DNA from: Phorcus lineatus
Lineage: Eukaryota; Mollusca; Gastropoda; Trochida; Trochidae
Reading direction: 5' to 3'
NCBI GenBank assembly: GCA_921293015.1
Contig: OV121091.1
Coordinates: 38,858,839 to 38,922,838 of the forward strand
DNA length: 64,000 nt
Under the pieces are notes generated by a model. That model had not been told where the DNA came from. It saw only the letters and a program-made list of their open reading frames with translations, and did no database searches. Within the stretch, counting starts at the first letter, position 1, and every line of letters starts with the position of its first letter. This document shows, one piece after another, positions 1 to 21,100 of this stretch. A program made the translations under genes and the position numbers.

Positions 1-63
1 TTTGAGAAGCTTTGTCACAGTGTTTTTTAACAGAATCAAAAAAACATCTTTCAGGTTTTGCAG

Positions 64-7891
<7,828 letters not shown>

Positions 7892-8078
7892 AAGTGAATC
7901 TAATTGAGAGACAAGCACCTGCACATAAATCGGCTGATGAGATTCATTTAGGACAGCATTCTTCTCTTGTCCAATGAACTTTATTCTAACTTTTTGGGGG
8001 CCATTGATGCTTGATAGCATACTTATGGCTAAACTCCTTAGTGTACCCTATTTTATTTTGCACATGAAGATGAATAAA
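7892..8078 (+). other. YME1L1: YME1L1 3' UTR with candidate poly(A) signal
   Basis: The sequence after the TGA at 7889-7891 has no open frame. The first canonical AATAAA lies at 8073-8078, about 180 bases downstream, and is the most economical cleavage signal. Further AATAAA copies at 9725-9730 and 9759-9764 would allow a much longer UTR, so the true end is uncertain. Confidence 0.55.
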
Positions 8079-10190
8079 GGTCAAAGTTTATGGGTATATA
8101 TCAGAATGCAACAGTGTGGATAGACTTTATTATCTTGTACATTGAGCAGTATGTCCAACAGTCAGGTAGCCGTTCTTCAGAGGCACATGAACAGACAACA
8201 TAATTATGTACATATCTCTGATTAAAATATATTGTTCACTTTTGATAAATGCTTTAGCTGGTATTCAAAAGTCCAAGCTACTGCATATTTCAAACTCTTT
8301 AACTGGTTGGAAGAGTGTGTTTCTCATACAAACTTGCAGCTCGCAGTGTCTCACTCTGCCTCCCTGGATCATATAGAAAATAATTTGTTTATTCAACTCA
8401 AATGGATTGGACTGTTTGTAAAAAGTATTTTGTTTTTATCAATTGAGTAAAATGGATGATATCTAGAAACGGAAACATATGAATGGTGGATCGACTAGCT
8501 ATCGCCATATATATATGTTGACTGTTTTATGTTGACAATAACAATTTGTTAACAATTTGTGAAGACACTTTATTTTACAAATTTTGAGCATTTCATATGC
8601 ACCATTTCTCTCTTACAATGACATTTTTTATGTTGTGAAGAATAATAGTAACATTATGTGTTGCAAAAATATCAGTGTATGTCTGAACACCAAACTAGAT
8701 CTCTGAGCATATGATTTTTTCCACTATTATCTCATTGTAAATTTCTATGCAGTATATTCAAGTAGTTTGTAAGCACTTGTTAAGATATTTTAAAATGATA
8801 TTTTCTCTCTGTTAAACTGTAAATACCAGTAGGTACTTGAGATTATCCATAATATTTATTAATTCCTTCACTGTACTTTTATCTTTTGTTTTTCAAATTA
8901 TGTTAATTGGAAGATTACATCAAGAACATCCTTGACCCTCGGTGTGCCAAAGGCTAGAGGGTTTTCTGCTTGATTTCCATCTTGACATGTTGGTAATTGA
9001 AAAACATCTAGTGTGCAAAGCCACAAGGTGTAACGAATTTACATAATAAATTTTACAAAGGTACAAACAGGAATATCCTTTCTTATCTCTACTAATAAAA
9101 CCATTGAAATATCCCTTTAACCTTTAGCAAGCTGTATCGTTTTCGGGCTTTTACTGAGAGCACCCAAACTGTATCATTTTAACAATTACATTGGTCTACA
9201 AGGCAAGTTCAGGTGATGACAATATACTTATGGATCCCAAACAGAAGACTTGCAATGACAACCTTGAAGTTATGAGCAAAACCATGTGACTTCACATTTT
9301 ATAAACAATGTAATTGTTTGAACAGTTAATATCAAGCATGACAAGCATAGCTATGTATATGATAAAAAGTGTCCGCAATGTATCAATCTTATCGTTAAGA
9401 ATCTATTTGAACCTTCAGATGTTTTTATTCAATTTGATTTGACTAAAGAAACAATACGTCATATGATTGAGTTTAACCATTAATTACATCTTTCCCTGAA
9501 TAGGTTTAATTTAAAGGTTTGATGTGCAATATCTAATTATTGTTTTAAAAAAGATCTAGGTTCTATTACCACTAGTCAATAATGAATTTAAGCAAGGGCA
9601 AAACGATATGCAAAGGAAGTACCGAAGTTTGTTTCCTGGTTGAGATGTATTCTCAATCAAAATGATATTACTTTTAACACTATTTGATGTCAGAAAAGCA
9701 TCAATCTGAATCAGTCTGTTATTGAATAAAAAATATACTGTTTCAAATGAATGATACAAATAAAGATTGAATATTGATATGTCATTGTTTTTTTATCATG
9801 ATGTTTCAAATGGAGGCTATTGCGAAAAGATGGAGGACCAGATGTTTGTTGAAAGAATTGCTGAATAAATTCTGAATCAAGCATTCAGAGGAGAGGAAAT
9901 ATTTTGCAGAGATATGGTCTGAGAGACCCTCAAGACGTCTCCCTGGTCATTACCAAAAAATGAGCTAAAATTATACCTGTAAACACTTCAGAGTTTCTGA
10001 AGAGAACCAAGGTTTTCATGTTTGATTCAATTGTTATTATACTTTAGTAAAAGGTACTCAGGACTGAGATGGCCCACATAATTTAGGGTCTGGACCTTGT
10101 GATCATTACATCACTGAAATTTAAGGCTCAGTGTGACCACAAACCTGTAAAACGTGTTGTTCTTAAAATATGTCATTACTAGGCTGTGGA
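8079..10190. other. Intergenic, no gene seen
   Basis: AT-rich DNA downstream of YME1L1. The longest open frames are short, random-looking and lack splice context or recognisable motifs. Part may be an extended YME1L1 3' UTR because further AATAAA signals occur at 9725 and 9759. Confidence 0.6.
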
Positions 10191-10625
10191 AAAAATAATA
10201 TTACATCAAGAAAGGAAAGCAGAAACTGATACTTCTTAAACATTTATAAATACTGGTCAAGATCTGGTAGTGACCTTGGAAATGAAGTCAAGGGAACCCC
10301 AATTTACTTAGTATCTTAAACCCAGATTTATTTAGTATCTTAGTACTCCTCTGATGGAAAACTTGGAGACTCTGGGTGCAGCAGTTCATGAGATATCACG
10401 CTAACAACATTTTAAAAATTGGTCAGTTTTTGTAGTGAACTTAATAATGAGGTCATGTTTACCAAAATTGACTGGTGTCTACATATTCCCCATATAAAGA
10501 TTTGTACCAAATTTGAAGACTCGAGGTGCAGCGGTTCATGAGGTATTCCACTAACAAGAATGGGATAGATGTACAGAGCTGAATATGTCCCCCACTCTGC
10601 ATTTCACAGAGGCAGAGGAAAAATA
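10191..10625. repeat. Dispersed repeat R1, copy 1, with two internal units
   Basis: Two diverged units of about 170-190 bases follow each other. Both have the pattern GGTCA-n-GTAGTGA, then an A/T-rich stretch, AATGA(A/G)GTCA, and later GGTGCAGC(A/G)GTTCATGAG. The block ends in a GAATATGTCCCCCACT-type tail. The same layout recurs at 21361-21748, which makes this an interspersed family. No coding capacity is seen; the class is unresolved. Confidence 0.7.
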
Positions 10626-10710
10626 GAGGCCATTAAGATCGTGTGATCATAAATCAAACTATATTACATTTATTTGCTATCTGCACCAGTACATATTTTC
10701 CACATTAATA

Positions 10711-10800
10711 AGATGAGTCCCTTTCAGGATTTGAACTCACCCTCATAGTAAGGCAACTGTTGCCAGCACACAGTGTGCCCACTCACCACAGGGCTTACTC
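10711..10800 (-). repeat. tRNA-like SINE head fragment
   Basis: On the minus strand a B-box-like GAGTTCAAATCC (around 10725-10736) follows an A-box-like TGGTGAGTGGG at a tRNA-like distance. There is no acceptor-stem pairing, so this is a SINE head, not a tRNA gene. Confidence 0.4.
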
Positions 10801-10970
10801 GTTCGAAGACCACAAGTGACTCTTCCCAAAAAAGTACAAGAATTTATTCTATTCATATAGTGTTCTCCCGAATACAACAATGTTATTTGAAGGCCACAGA
10901 GTCATTTAAGTGGCATTTGTATTTCCCAAGTTGCCAAGTAGTCTGTGCCCAAATTCCCAAAAACTATTAG

Positions 10971-11165
10971 TGATTTGAAGTTTAACACCGCTTTCAAGAG
11001 TATATCACTTATGTCACGGTTGTTAGTATTACTGCCGGGAGAAACCCTGCAACACTATTGTGGCTATGCATTGTTGTGAAACCTGCGAGCACCGGCTGGA
11101 ACTAGCAAACCATGGGTGATACTGTGCTAAAATTCAGTATAACATTGCATCCAAGCCTTCCTGCA
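10971..11165 (-). repeat. SINE 3' portion, truncated
   Basis: This matches in reverse orientation the 3' two-thirds of the SINE at 42774-43088, including the TTTCAAGAGTAT, TGGCTATGCATTG and GCGAGCACCGGCTGGAAC blocks. The tRNA-like head is missing. Confidence 0.8.
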
Positions 11166-14100
11166 TGTATAACAGTAGAACTATTGGATCTTGAGAAGAT
11201 GAAAATTAATTTTTAAGAGTGTGACCATGGAGACCAATTCAACTGTTCATAATCAACATTCTCCATGGTACCTGCTCACAAGAGTTCGGATTTCTAAAGC
11301 CAGTGGTTTTTGAGTATTTTAAACTGTATAAAGTCTTTTGAGAAGCTAGAGCCTGATGAACTTAAACAGCTATTGGGAAGCATAATCTAACGATAATCTA
11401 TTAAATATTTTGTCTGACAGAGGTAATTAATACAAGAGTCCCAAAACATCCAATTGTTAAATTGAGTTCTTTGGACTTGAAAAATCACAACTTTAATGTA
11501 TTTTGAGGATATTGTATGATAAAAGAGCCAATCAGTTTTCAGTAACCTTTCCTTTCAAAAATCGTTAAAATTCATTTCTAGTTTTGATTGTCAAACACCA
11601 TCTATTGAAAATAACAACGATCAACACTTGAAAATGATTATCGTCTTCGCCAAGTTTAATTCATCATATTCTATACAATCATGTTTTGGATGATGAACAG
11701 TGAACTGAAATGGGTTAACAATCAGACAGATCCACACAAAATGCATGCCGAGATGTATACAATTATATATGGACACATATAGCAAAGCATCTGACAGAGG
11801 TGATCAGCCAAGAACACAGCTGAACATTACTCAATATACAAGCTTGTAAGATCATTGCTGTATTGGCATGCAAACAGGCTTTATCATTTAACTATATCAC
11901 AGGAACAGTCAGACCTCATTCTAATTAAATAATAGATAAAATGTTATCTTTATAAACTCAACATAACATCTAAGGAGATTTCCACTGCCCTGTGCAACAT
12001 GTCTCACACTGTGAGCCTCTCATCGATGTAACCAAAGAGATTGGAGGTTTCATCAGTTGAGAGACATACCATTTTATTAGGGCCAGTTTTTCAAAAGGGC
12101 AGTAGCATGTTTTTTGAAAGATTAATATCTTCAAATCCACCCCAATAAATATTAGTTTCCAAATGTATTTTCCTCTAAGAATCAAAACATCTATTTCTCA
12201 AATCGATCATTCAATGTGGCCATTTTTTGTGTGAACACCTTTTAACCACTTGAGGTAAGGAAATGTTTTCGCATAGCTTAATCGATCATGGTATATTCAA
12301 TTTTAAATAATTTCTTTGGATTAAAAAAACAATGTCTTGTAATTGGAAACATTTTGTTTCATTTCCTGCGATCCTTTATTTATCTTTAAAAAACGTGTTA
12401 CTGCCCCCTTAACGTCAGCAAGGTAAAGTAAGATAACATTGGATTTATATTTTAATTAGAATGGTTCAATTCTAATGAAAGCACTAACAATGTTGATGGA
12501 TATCACTTGTTCAGGAATCTTTGTGAACACAACTCCCTTTGTTACAACTGTACATTATCATTTAAAATAATCCTGGAAATACAAACAAAAATAATCAAGT
12601 GGTTATCTATAAGGAAGTTCAGAATATAGTTCTGTACGCTTAAAAGATTGATACTAGCCTGAAAAATTCATAAAAACATTTTACATCCCTGATACATTTT
12701 TCACTTATGAATAAGAATGAAAACTAACTACAGATATTTCAAGTTGTACAAAAAGTCTTCACAAATACCATGTTCTAGAGTTTTTAGAAATTCCCTATAT
12801 AGGGTTTAAGATTGAAATCACCCTAAATACTAAGCATACATCAAATGTGTATTTTGGAACCTCTATATACACTATGTAGCACACAATTAAGATTAAATAC
12901 ATTTTAAATATATTGTTGATATTGAAAAAGTCCAAAGTGAAAACATAAAAAAACAGTTCCGATCATTCACACATAAAAAAAACTTACAAATCATCTGATT
13001 ATTGAGTTACCAGCTACAATCAGCCACAGACAACGAGGAAGTGCAAACCAAGTGGCTCAAAAAAGACAGAACACATTTGCACTGAGGCTTGAAATAATCA
13101 AATGATCAATGCCTGTTAGGATGAACTATATCTTCTGAAAGAAAAGTAATGACTCTTGATGAAATCAAATTTTCAGTGAATAAGTCATCCAGATATATTT
13201 TTGTTCTTATGTGTTTCAGAACATTTTCGCATCAAGATTTGACGTGATCGAATTGTTCAATGTCTGTAAGTGAGGATGAACTATCAACTCCTGAATGTTA
13301 ATAATGATAACACTAAAATTTTCACAATGAAAAAGTTATCATCCATGAATATTTACTTAACTTAAATGCCCTTTCAATAATTTTAAAATTTCAAAGACAA
13401 CCAACACTGAATCTCATCATATTTGATTTTGATTAAAACATTCAAAGAACTATATTTATTTTTCAAATTGCCTGTCTATAAAATCATGTTATCTGTTAAA
13501 GGAAAAAGAAATTATATGCAGCCAATTTACTTACCATCTTTGAAAATTCTATTCGGAGACTACTCTAGAGATACATGGTACTCAGAAAACCACATTTTTA
13601 AATTGACAATCTCACCCAAATATCTTCTGATATCAAATGTCATCAAGAGTTGATAAAAAAAAACGCTATTCAATGAATCGTTATTGGCATATGTTGAAAT
13701 AAATTACTTGTTGAAATATACTACAGCTCATAATAATTTTCCAAGTAATTTGTTTCAACACATCCTCAAAAAACAGTTATTTATCTAGGTAAATAATGTA
13801 TAGACTCGTGTGTTAAACTTTACCCAGATCTATTCTACTGCCTGATAAATGCATCCATTGTTCCTCAGCATATTTTCTTAATACAGAAATGTTTTTAAGT
13901 TGCTATGTTCACTATTAATCTCATTCAAAACTTCATTTAATAACATATCTGATGATTCAGCACATGAAGTAAAATGTGATTGATATAGAAATATCCATAA
14001 AAGATTTTATAAAAAGATGACAGCACAGCTACATATAAAGTGAAAACTTGAAAAGTGGATATAAAGTGTAAAGATCACACAACAAAGGACTGAAAGCTGA

Positions 14101-17100
14101 TACAAGATAATAAATAGCATCATAAGGCATAGAAAACTGTACAAGAAAAACAGTCAATAAATATCAAAAACAATTCTTCCTGCATTAGGCATTCACATTC
14201 TTTCTACAAGATTTTGACTTGTTATTCTCAACATATAGTGTTCAGACACAAACATAGCCTTGAAATATAGCTTTGTAACATACATAAATTAATTTGTCCT
14301 GAAACAATGACTATTAAAATCTAGGCGCAGACCATTAGTTTATATCCACATGTATATCAGAACCAAAAAGCCATCTTATAATTTAAAAGGTGATTAAACA
14401 GTCACAAGATGACAGACTAGCTTTAACACCAAATTATGACAGATAGATTGTGATAGATACTTTATGATTGATAGATAGATAGATAAGTAGAAGATAAATT
14501 GTTACTCTTGCCTGAAGGACTTGGTATCTTATATGTAGGACTGAATATGTTCTACATTTGACAAAGTATCTTCCAAGACCTACATAGAATATACTACGTT
14601 TTATATAGGAGATATTCATATAGGTTTGATATCCTTGTTACTTTTGGTAATGGATGCCAGTTGGCCTGTGTGAGACAATATACAAGATTCCCTCTGACTT
14701 TGGGAGTGGAACAGCTAAGTTTTTAATCTACCAACAAGGTAAAATCAAATAATCAGTTTTTAAAATAGCTATCCTTCTATTTCAGTTATTTAAGCTGCAT
14801 AATCAAAGGGATATTATTCAATTATTCTTTAAGAGGCTATGATTGTGTCCTGATTTCATATTTACCCTAAGTGTAAGATACTAGGGATATATTTCATCAA
14901 TTTGTTCTTCATACAGGCTATGATTGTGTCCTTATTATTTATTCAACCTAGCTGCAAAATTTATGATCCATTTCATTAATCTGTTGTAGGTTATGATTTT
15001 GTAAGATAATCAGTGGAATCGTTCAGTTGGCAAATATGGAAGTGAATTCTTTGGACTATCTACTTTTCATAAGTAATACCACATACATCATACAAAACTG
15101 ACATCCATTTATCAAGCATGATATAAAATGAGTAAAGCCAAACAAGACACAATGAAGTTCACAAACCAAATAAACACAAAATTCCTTCTTGTAGTTTCTG
15201 TAAACAAAGGTAAATCTTCAAGAACATACTCATTTAGTAAAACTGACATAGAGTATGTTGTTGCGGCCATATTTATGTCAAACATTGTTAATGCTATTGT
15301 TTAATCCAGATGTACCGACATTAATGAAACTTAACAATTCAATGCTAATTAGTTCAGTAGTGCCACTAAAATGGTTTGAGTCATGAATTTAGACAATGAA
15401 CAGCAACTGGAGGTGCCAGTGAGTCAAAGCATTTAAAAGAAACTATAGTATGGTAGTGCTGGAGAGGTCATGTAACTATTAATATGTAATTTGAACATAA
15501 ATTTTAGCTTTGTAACACATTGGAAAAAGACAAATATGCAAGTTGAATGAGCTCATTGGAACTTAAATCAGTACATATGATAGTTTGGCACCTATCGAAG
15601 CTAATTAAGTTTTTATGAAAGATACTTTAAGTCACTTAAACAGAAGTTTTACTTATCATGTTTCAGATTATTCAAACTATCACAAAGAAAAAACTTGTAT
15701 CTAACAATGCAATTGTATAAATGTAAAAAATGATTAATCTGACTATATTAAATTGTTAATCAGTGAACCACATAACAAGTTAAAAGTAAGAGTCAATCTC
15801 AATAAAAAACAACTAGTATAACATTACTTAGTTGGTATCTCTCGCTTAAATCCTGCAACATAAGATTTCAAACCATCAAAAAAAAAGTATTTCCTTGTCT
15901 TGAATTATGTAATTCCTATTTATCTTCAGAAAATTTAGCAATTTCCATTTTTTAGTCTCAAGAATCTACAAGAGGAATCCCTCGGAGGGTCAGCTAATTG
16001 GACAGCAATGCAGGTGGGTAGGTTAAATCAAGGTGTGGAGATGAATATTCAGTTCACAGTTCACAAGTCTTGTTCTTCAGAAGCTCTCGCAGACAATCTG
16101 GAAACCTAGGCCCAGATTTTCTAAGCTTTCTAACTCTAAGAAAGTTTTGAAAAACTAGGCCAATCTCACTTAGTCAAAGGGAGGTAACCATGTTTTCTTT
16201 AAATCAACCTCTTTCTGCTGTTGGCGTACACATAATAATTCATCCTAAAATTTATCCGGAAGAAATCTACTTATTTTTAAGGTTCAAGAATGGCTTTTCC
16301 AGCTAATGTATGAATAAATATGAACTGCAATCACTACCATTATTAGCAAGTCGTGTTCTGAAGAGATCCTCTCTGGCCTCATAGGCTGGATGAGCTAAGA
16401 AAAACAGTATAAAATTCTGATTGCTGGTAAAGTTAACAACACAGTTCAAGAGTAAAATCTAAAAACCAAAATTCAACCCTTGACCAATTATTAATATAAT
16501 TCTTGAAAATACATTAACCAAAAGAAAAGGTGTTCTTATATATGACATCAAGTTTGATGCGGATGTATAAATAAACATTGGTTATGACAGAAAGGTTCCC
16601 GTCAGGTGACATATTTTAAAGCTCAAATTTTAGATCCATCATATTTACAAGATAAGATGATATCAATATTCTTAGTCTGCTTATATAGCGATCTTATAAA
16701 TAAAGATAAATTCAGTAGATATATTTGATTCGTATGTTTTTGCGGCTGCAATGAAGGAGACCTTACACAAAGACACCAGCAAGTCAACCAACTACTTCAA
16801 TCTCCTAGTCACATCTGATTCAAATCAGGATGAATTATTTTACTTTGAATGGTTAAAGTTCTTAGAGTCATCTTTGGCTGGTAATCTGACAAAATATGAA
16901 CTTTGAAACTCTGAAACTTTCGAGGAATTGTAAGCATTGCAATGATTGGCAATTTTCAGGAAACTTCCTTTCCAGAAGACCTTTGTGAGGTGTCTGCTAG
17001 TTGTCAGTTATACAACGAATCAAAGGCTAAATCTTGATTGGAATAAAATTGAGTGCAGCAGGATGACCTGGACATGCCAGAAGTTATATAAAAATAGAGA

Positions 17101-18112
17101 GTAATTCGGAAATATTTGCAAAGACTTTTTTTGCAGCGAAAACCTGTCACAGTGATCTAGACTGTCAGGGTATTAAATCAGTTACAACCACCTGCAACTG
17201 TCTTGGATTCCAAGAACAAGAATTTTACAAATCATGTCACAATCACTTGCCAACGACTCATGTACCTAATTACCTCAATAATCACTTAACGTCTACCTAA
17301 TGACTATTTTTAGGCTTGGGTGAGAGTTGGTTGTTCTGCAGTCAGACCTCAACAAACAAATCAATTAAAGAGTATTCCATCCCACTCATCACAATCAGGT
17401 AAACCTTATATCCCTGACATTTACTTCTTCATGACACTATATCAATTTCACTCTTATAAAGTGAATGAACTGACAAAATCATTTTCCATTACAAAATTCA
17501 TATTATTGCCAAATTAAATTTTCCGGTTTTAAATCCTTTTCTGGACGAACTTTGTTTAATGCTGAGTTGTTAAATGAAAGACACCTAGTCAACAACAGAA
17601 TTATTCTAATTTTCAATAATACTGCTATCTAGAAACTTGTATGTGATTGCCTCCCTTCAACAAGGTATTGGTTACTTCCCTTTGCAATAATTTTCAAAAT
17701 AAATGTACAGTTATCACATAATTGAGTCACAAGAATAATTCTGGATCAATCACACGAAACGTCATCAGTATCTGAAGATTCGTTTTGTAACAATTGATCT
17801 CATTGGTCCATTTGATGTTCATGGTAGCGATCCATCCAATGATAGCACGCCAATGAAAGCAGAGTCCAGCTGAAATCCTGTGAGAATTTCCAGCATGTCT
17901 GATCTAGCTGATCCAAGGTCCTGGCTGAATTCTGTGGTGTTTGAGACGACACACAGAGTACAGAGTTCGGCACATCATACACAATACAGATACATATTTA
18001 CTGATATATTAATATCCAAGATACGATGAAGCGCCATATCAGCAATATGAAAACACATGTATCCAATGGTCACTGACAATCCACACAGGGTGCTCTCCCC
18101 TGACCATTTTCG
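11166..18112. other. Intergenic between convergent genes, no gene seen
   Basis: Long AT-rich stretch between the ends of YME1L1 and FBXL20. It presumably includes the FBXL20 3' UTR, read leftward from 18112, but no clear minus-strand AATAAA lies close by; a weaker ATTAAA occurs near 17554. Open frames are short and unconvincing. A 12-base palindrome CCCTATATAGGG lies near 12793, and a GATA tract at about 14456-14484. Confidence 0.6.
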
Positions 18113-21100
18113 TCAGAGTATGACGCAACATTTACAGTACCGCTGCCGTCCCCCGCCCACTGAAGGGGGCGGAGTAACAGGAGCAAAATAGGCGTGAACT
18201 TTAATGTCAGGTAGGCGGGTCTGAAACAAAGATAGAAACATCAAAAATAGGATGTTGAAGGATATTGGTTCAAACTACAAAATAGGAAAGGGAAAATGTC
18301 TGACTGAACTGACTGTTGCTGACCATAACAAAACATTACTTTGGGGTGCAACAATATAACTGAATAAAATACTTATATCGATTCAAACCTCACAATATAA
18401 TATCTTGAATGGTATCATATGTTATTCCTACAATCAGATAAATCAAATTTCTATGTAGCAGAAAAACGATTATCTTTCTTGCCCCTACTCACGCGTAATC
18501 TGCGGATGCCAGCGCGCGTGATCAGCTGACAGTCGTACAGCTCAATTCGTTCCAGACTCTGGCAGCTCATGAGATGTTCAAGGGATGCGTCCGTGATGAG
18601 GGGACAGTTGTCCAGCTCAAGGACCTCCAGGTGTTCGATCGCACACGGACTGTTCCCAAGCTGCCGGATACCCTCGTCCGTGATCAGCTCGCAGTGAGAA
18701 AGACTCTGAAATAAGGGACAGACCATGCTGTAAGCTGTTTATATCATTTCTACATTTAAAACTTATAAGAGTTCAATACTTCTCTAAAATGTCTTGAAAA
18801 AGCAAGTTTCAAATAGCATGTTTTGAAGCCAAACACAAAAAGTAAATATATTGTTATTTTTTACTAAGTGGAAAATAATTTTTATTTAATAAGTTGCATT
18901 AATTATTACCATAACACAATAATCAAAGCATATCTGAAATTACAATAAAAATTCTGACTTACCTAGGTGCATTTATCATAATCATTGACTAAACTTACCA
19001 GGGCAGCAAGTTTATTACAGTACAAAGCTAGATGAGCAAGTGTTGTATCCGTAATCTGAAATTTATAAAATTAAATAATTGATAACATATGGAAAAGTAC
19101 AGCAACAGAGGTAAATCTAAGTCACTCTTGTCATAACTGAGGTCAGAGTGATCAAAATCTACTGGTTCCACTTAATATGAAGATATTTGGTCTAATGATA
19201 TAGTGAAATACAGAGTGAGTGAGTGAGTTGGGGTTTTACGCCGCTTTCAAGATTATTTCACTTATATCGCGGCTGCTAGTATTATTGCAGGGAGAAAGCC
19301 CGCAACACCATTGTGGCTATGCATTGCGGTGAAACCTGCGAGCATCGGCTGGAACTAGCGAACCATGGGTGGTACTGCACTGAAACTCAGTGTAGCATTG
19401 CACCCAAACCTGATACAGAATGGGATTGTACAAACACACAGATCAACAATTGCCTCTAAATGCATGGTCAACTGTTCAGCATTGTTACATAAGATGTTAT
19501 ATTCATCCTATTGTTTCCTATATTATACAGAACCTGTATGGCACTGACCAAGAACTCACCTGTACACATTCTTCAAGATCCATCTTCTCCAGTTCATGAC
19601 AGTTCTGAAACAGAGATGATCATTAAAACACTCTGAGGATAACTTCTCACCGATCAATGATAAAATCTAAACAGGAAATACTAATAATTACAGAACGACA
19701 GTCTTGATAGTGTAACACAGGTTTGGGTACATTGGTACTCAATACAGGGTCTTGTTAAGTTAGTGTCAAATCCATTTCTTAGAAATGAATGCCAAACTTA
19801 CCATCCACATGAAAGATACACATGAATGAACAGTTAACAATAACACTAGACAGGTAAGAGAACAAGTATGAGGCTACGTTGCGATCCCTTTCTAAAACAT
19901 CACTCAATGTACAAGAGTGAACTTTGACTCAATGTCATTTCTTATCCATCCTATGACATTTCATGTAACAGTCACTTTCAATTTCTATTTAATATTCTCA
20001 AGGTCTGTAGATTCTTAATGCAATTAGAAGCCCTTGTCAAATTCTGCTGACAGTACAAGAAAAGCTTTCAACCTTTGAAAATAACTAGACAAGTTATAAA
20101 GTAGTTTACATTGTAGCTGGAACATAACATACAAAACCTTATTTATAATGAATTAAATGAGCAAAAGATTTCGATAATGATCAAGAACAAAGGGAAACAA
20201 CAGATGAAGATGAGTTAAACATTGTTTAAGCATCATATGAGAATTAAGACTAAAGAGTTTTGCAAATGTCACGACAGTTCCTAAAGTTCCAGACTAAAAT
20301 TATGGTCATCAAACAGTGACGACACTAACCCTTGCTAAAGTCTGGAAGCCGCTGTCTGTGAGATGACTGCACCCAGCGACCTCCAGTGTTCTGATGGGTA
20401 TAGAACAAGAGGTCATTAGTCAGGGTACATGAAAAGATTCAGATTTTGTACAACTAAAATCTAGACATTCTAGGACAAAGTATGAGAGTTCAAGTGTTTA
20501 AACTTGCCTGCTTTAGATTGACACAAATGTTCAAAATATCCTCTATGAAAAATCAACCTTCTTAAGATATTTCACATTAAGTTCAACATCAAGCATTAAT
20601 TTCCAGATCATTTACATGACATCCATTCCAAACATTTTTGGTACATATCACAATGTTTCTGTATTGCAACATACCAATATACCGATAATACAGTGCATCC
20701 TTATAAGCAACCCACTCAAGATTGATACTTCAAGGAACCCACTAGAAAATGATACTTGATATAAGGAACCCAGTAGAGATTGATATATGCTAAAAGGAAC
20801 CCAGTAGAGACTGATATATGCTAAATGGAACCCAGTAGAGATTGATATATGCTATAAGGAACCCACTTGAGATTGGTGCAGCCAGTGCCGAGTGCGTTGA
20901 GAGATGCGTCTGTAAGGCGGGGACAGTTGGAGACACACAAGAAGGTGAGGGCGTGACAACACTGGCTGATTGTGTTCACTGCCTCGTCCGTGATATGCTG
21001 CAACAACAAACCAACATTCATGTTGAAGGCTTTACAGTAAGTAAATCAAAATCAATTTTGACAGGGGGAGAAGAAATGTACAAAAAGATCACCAAGTTCC

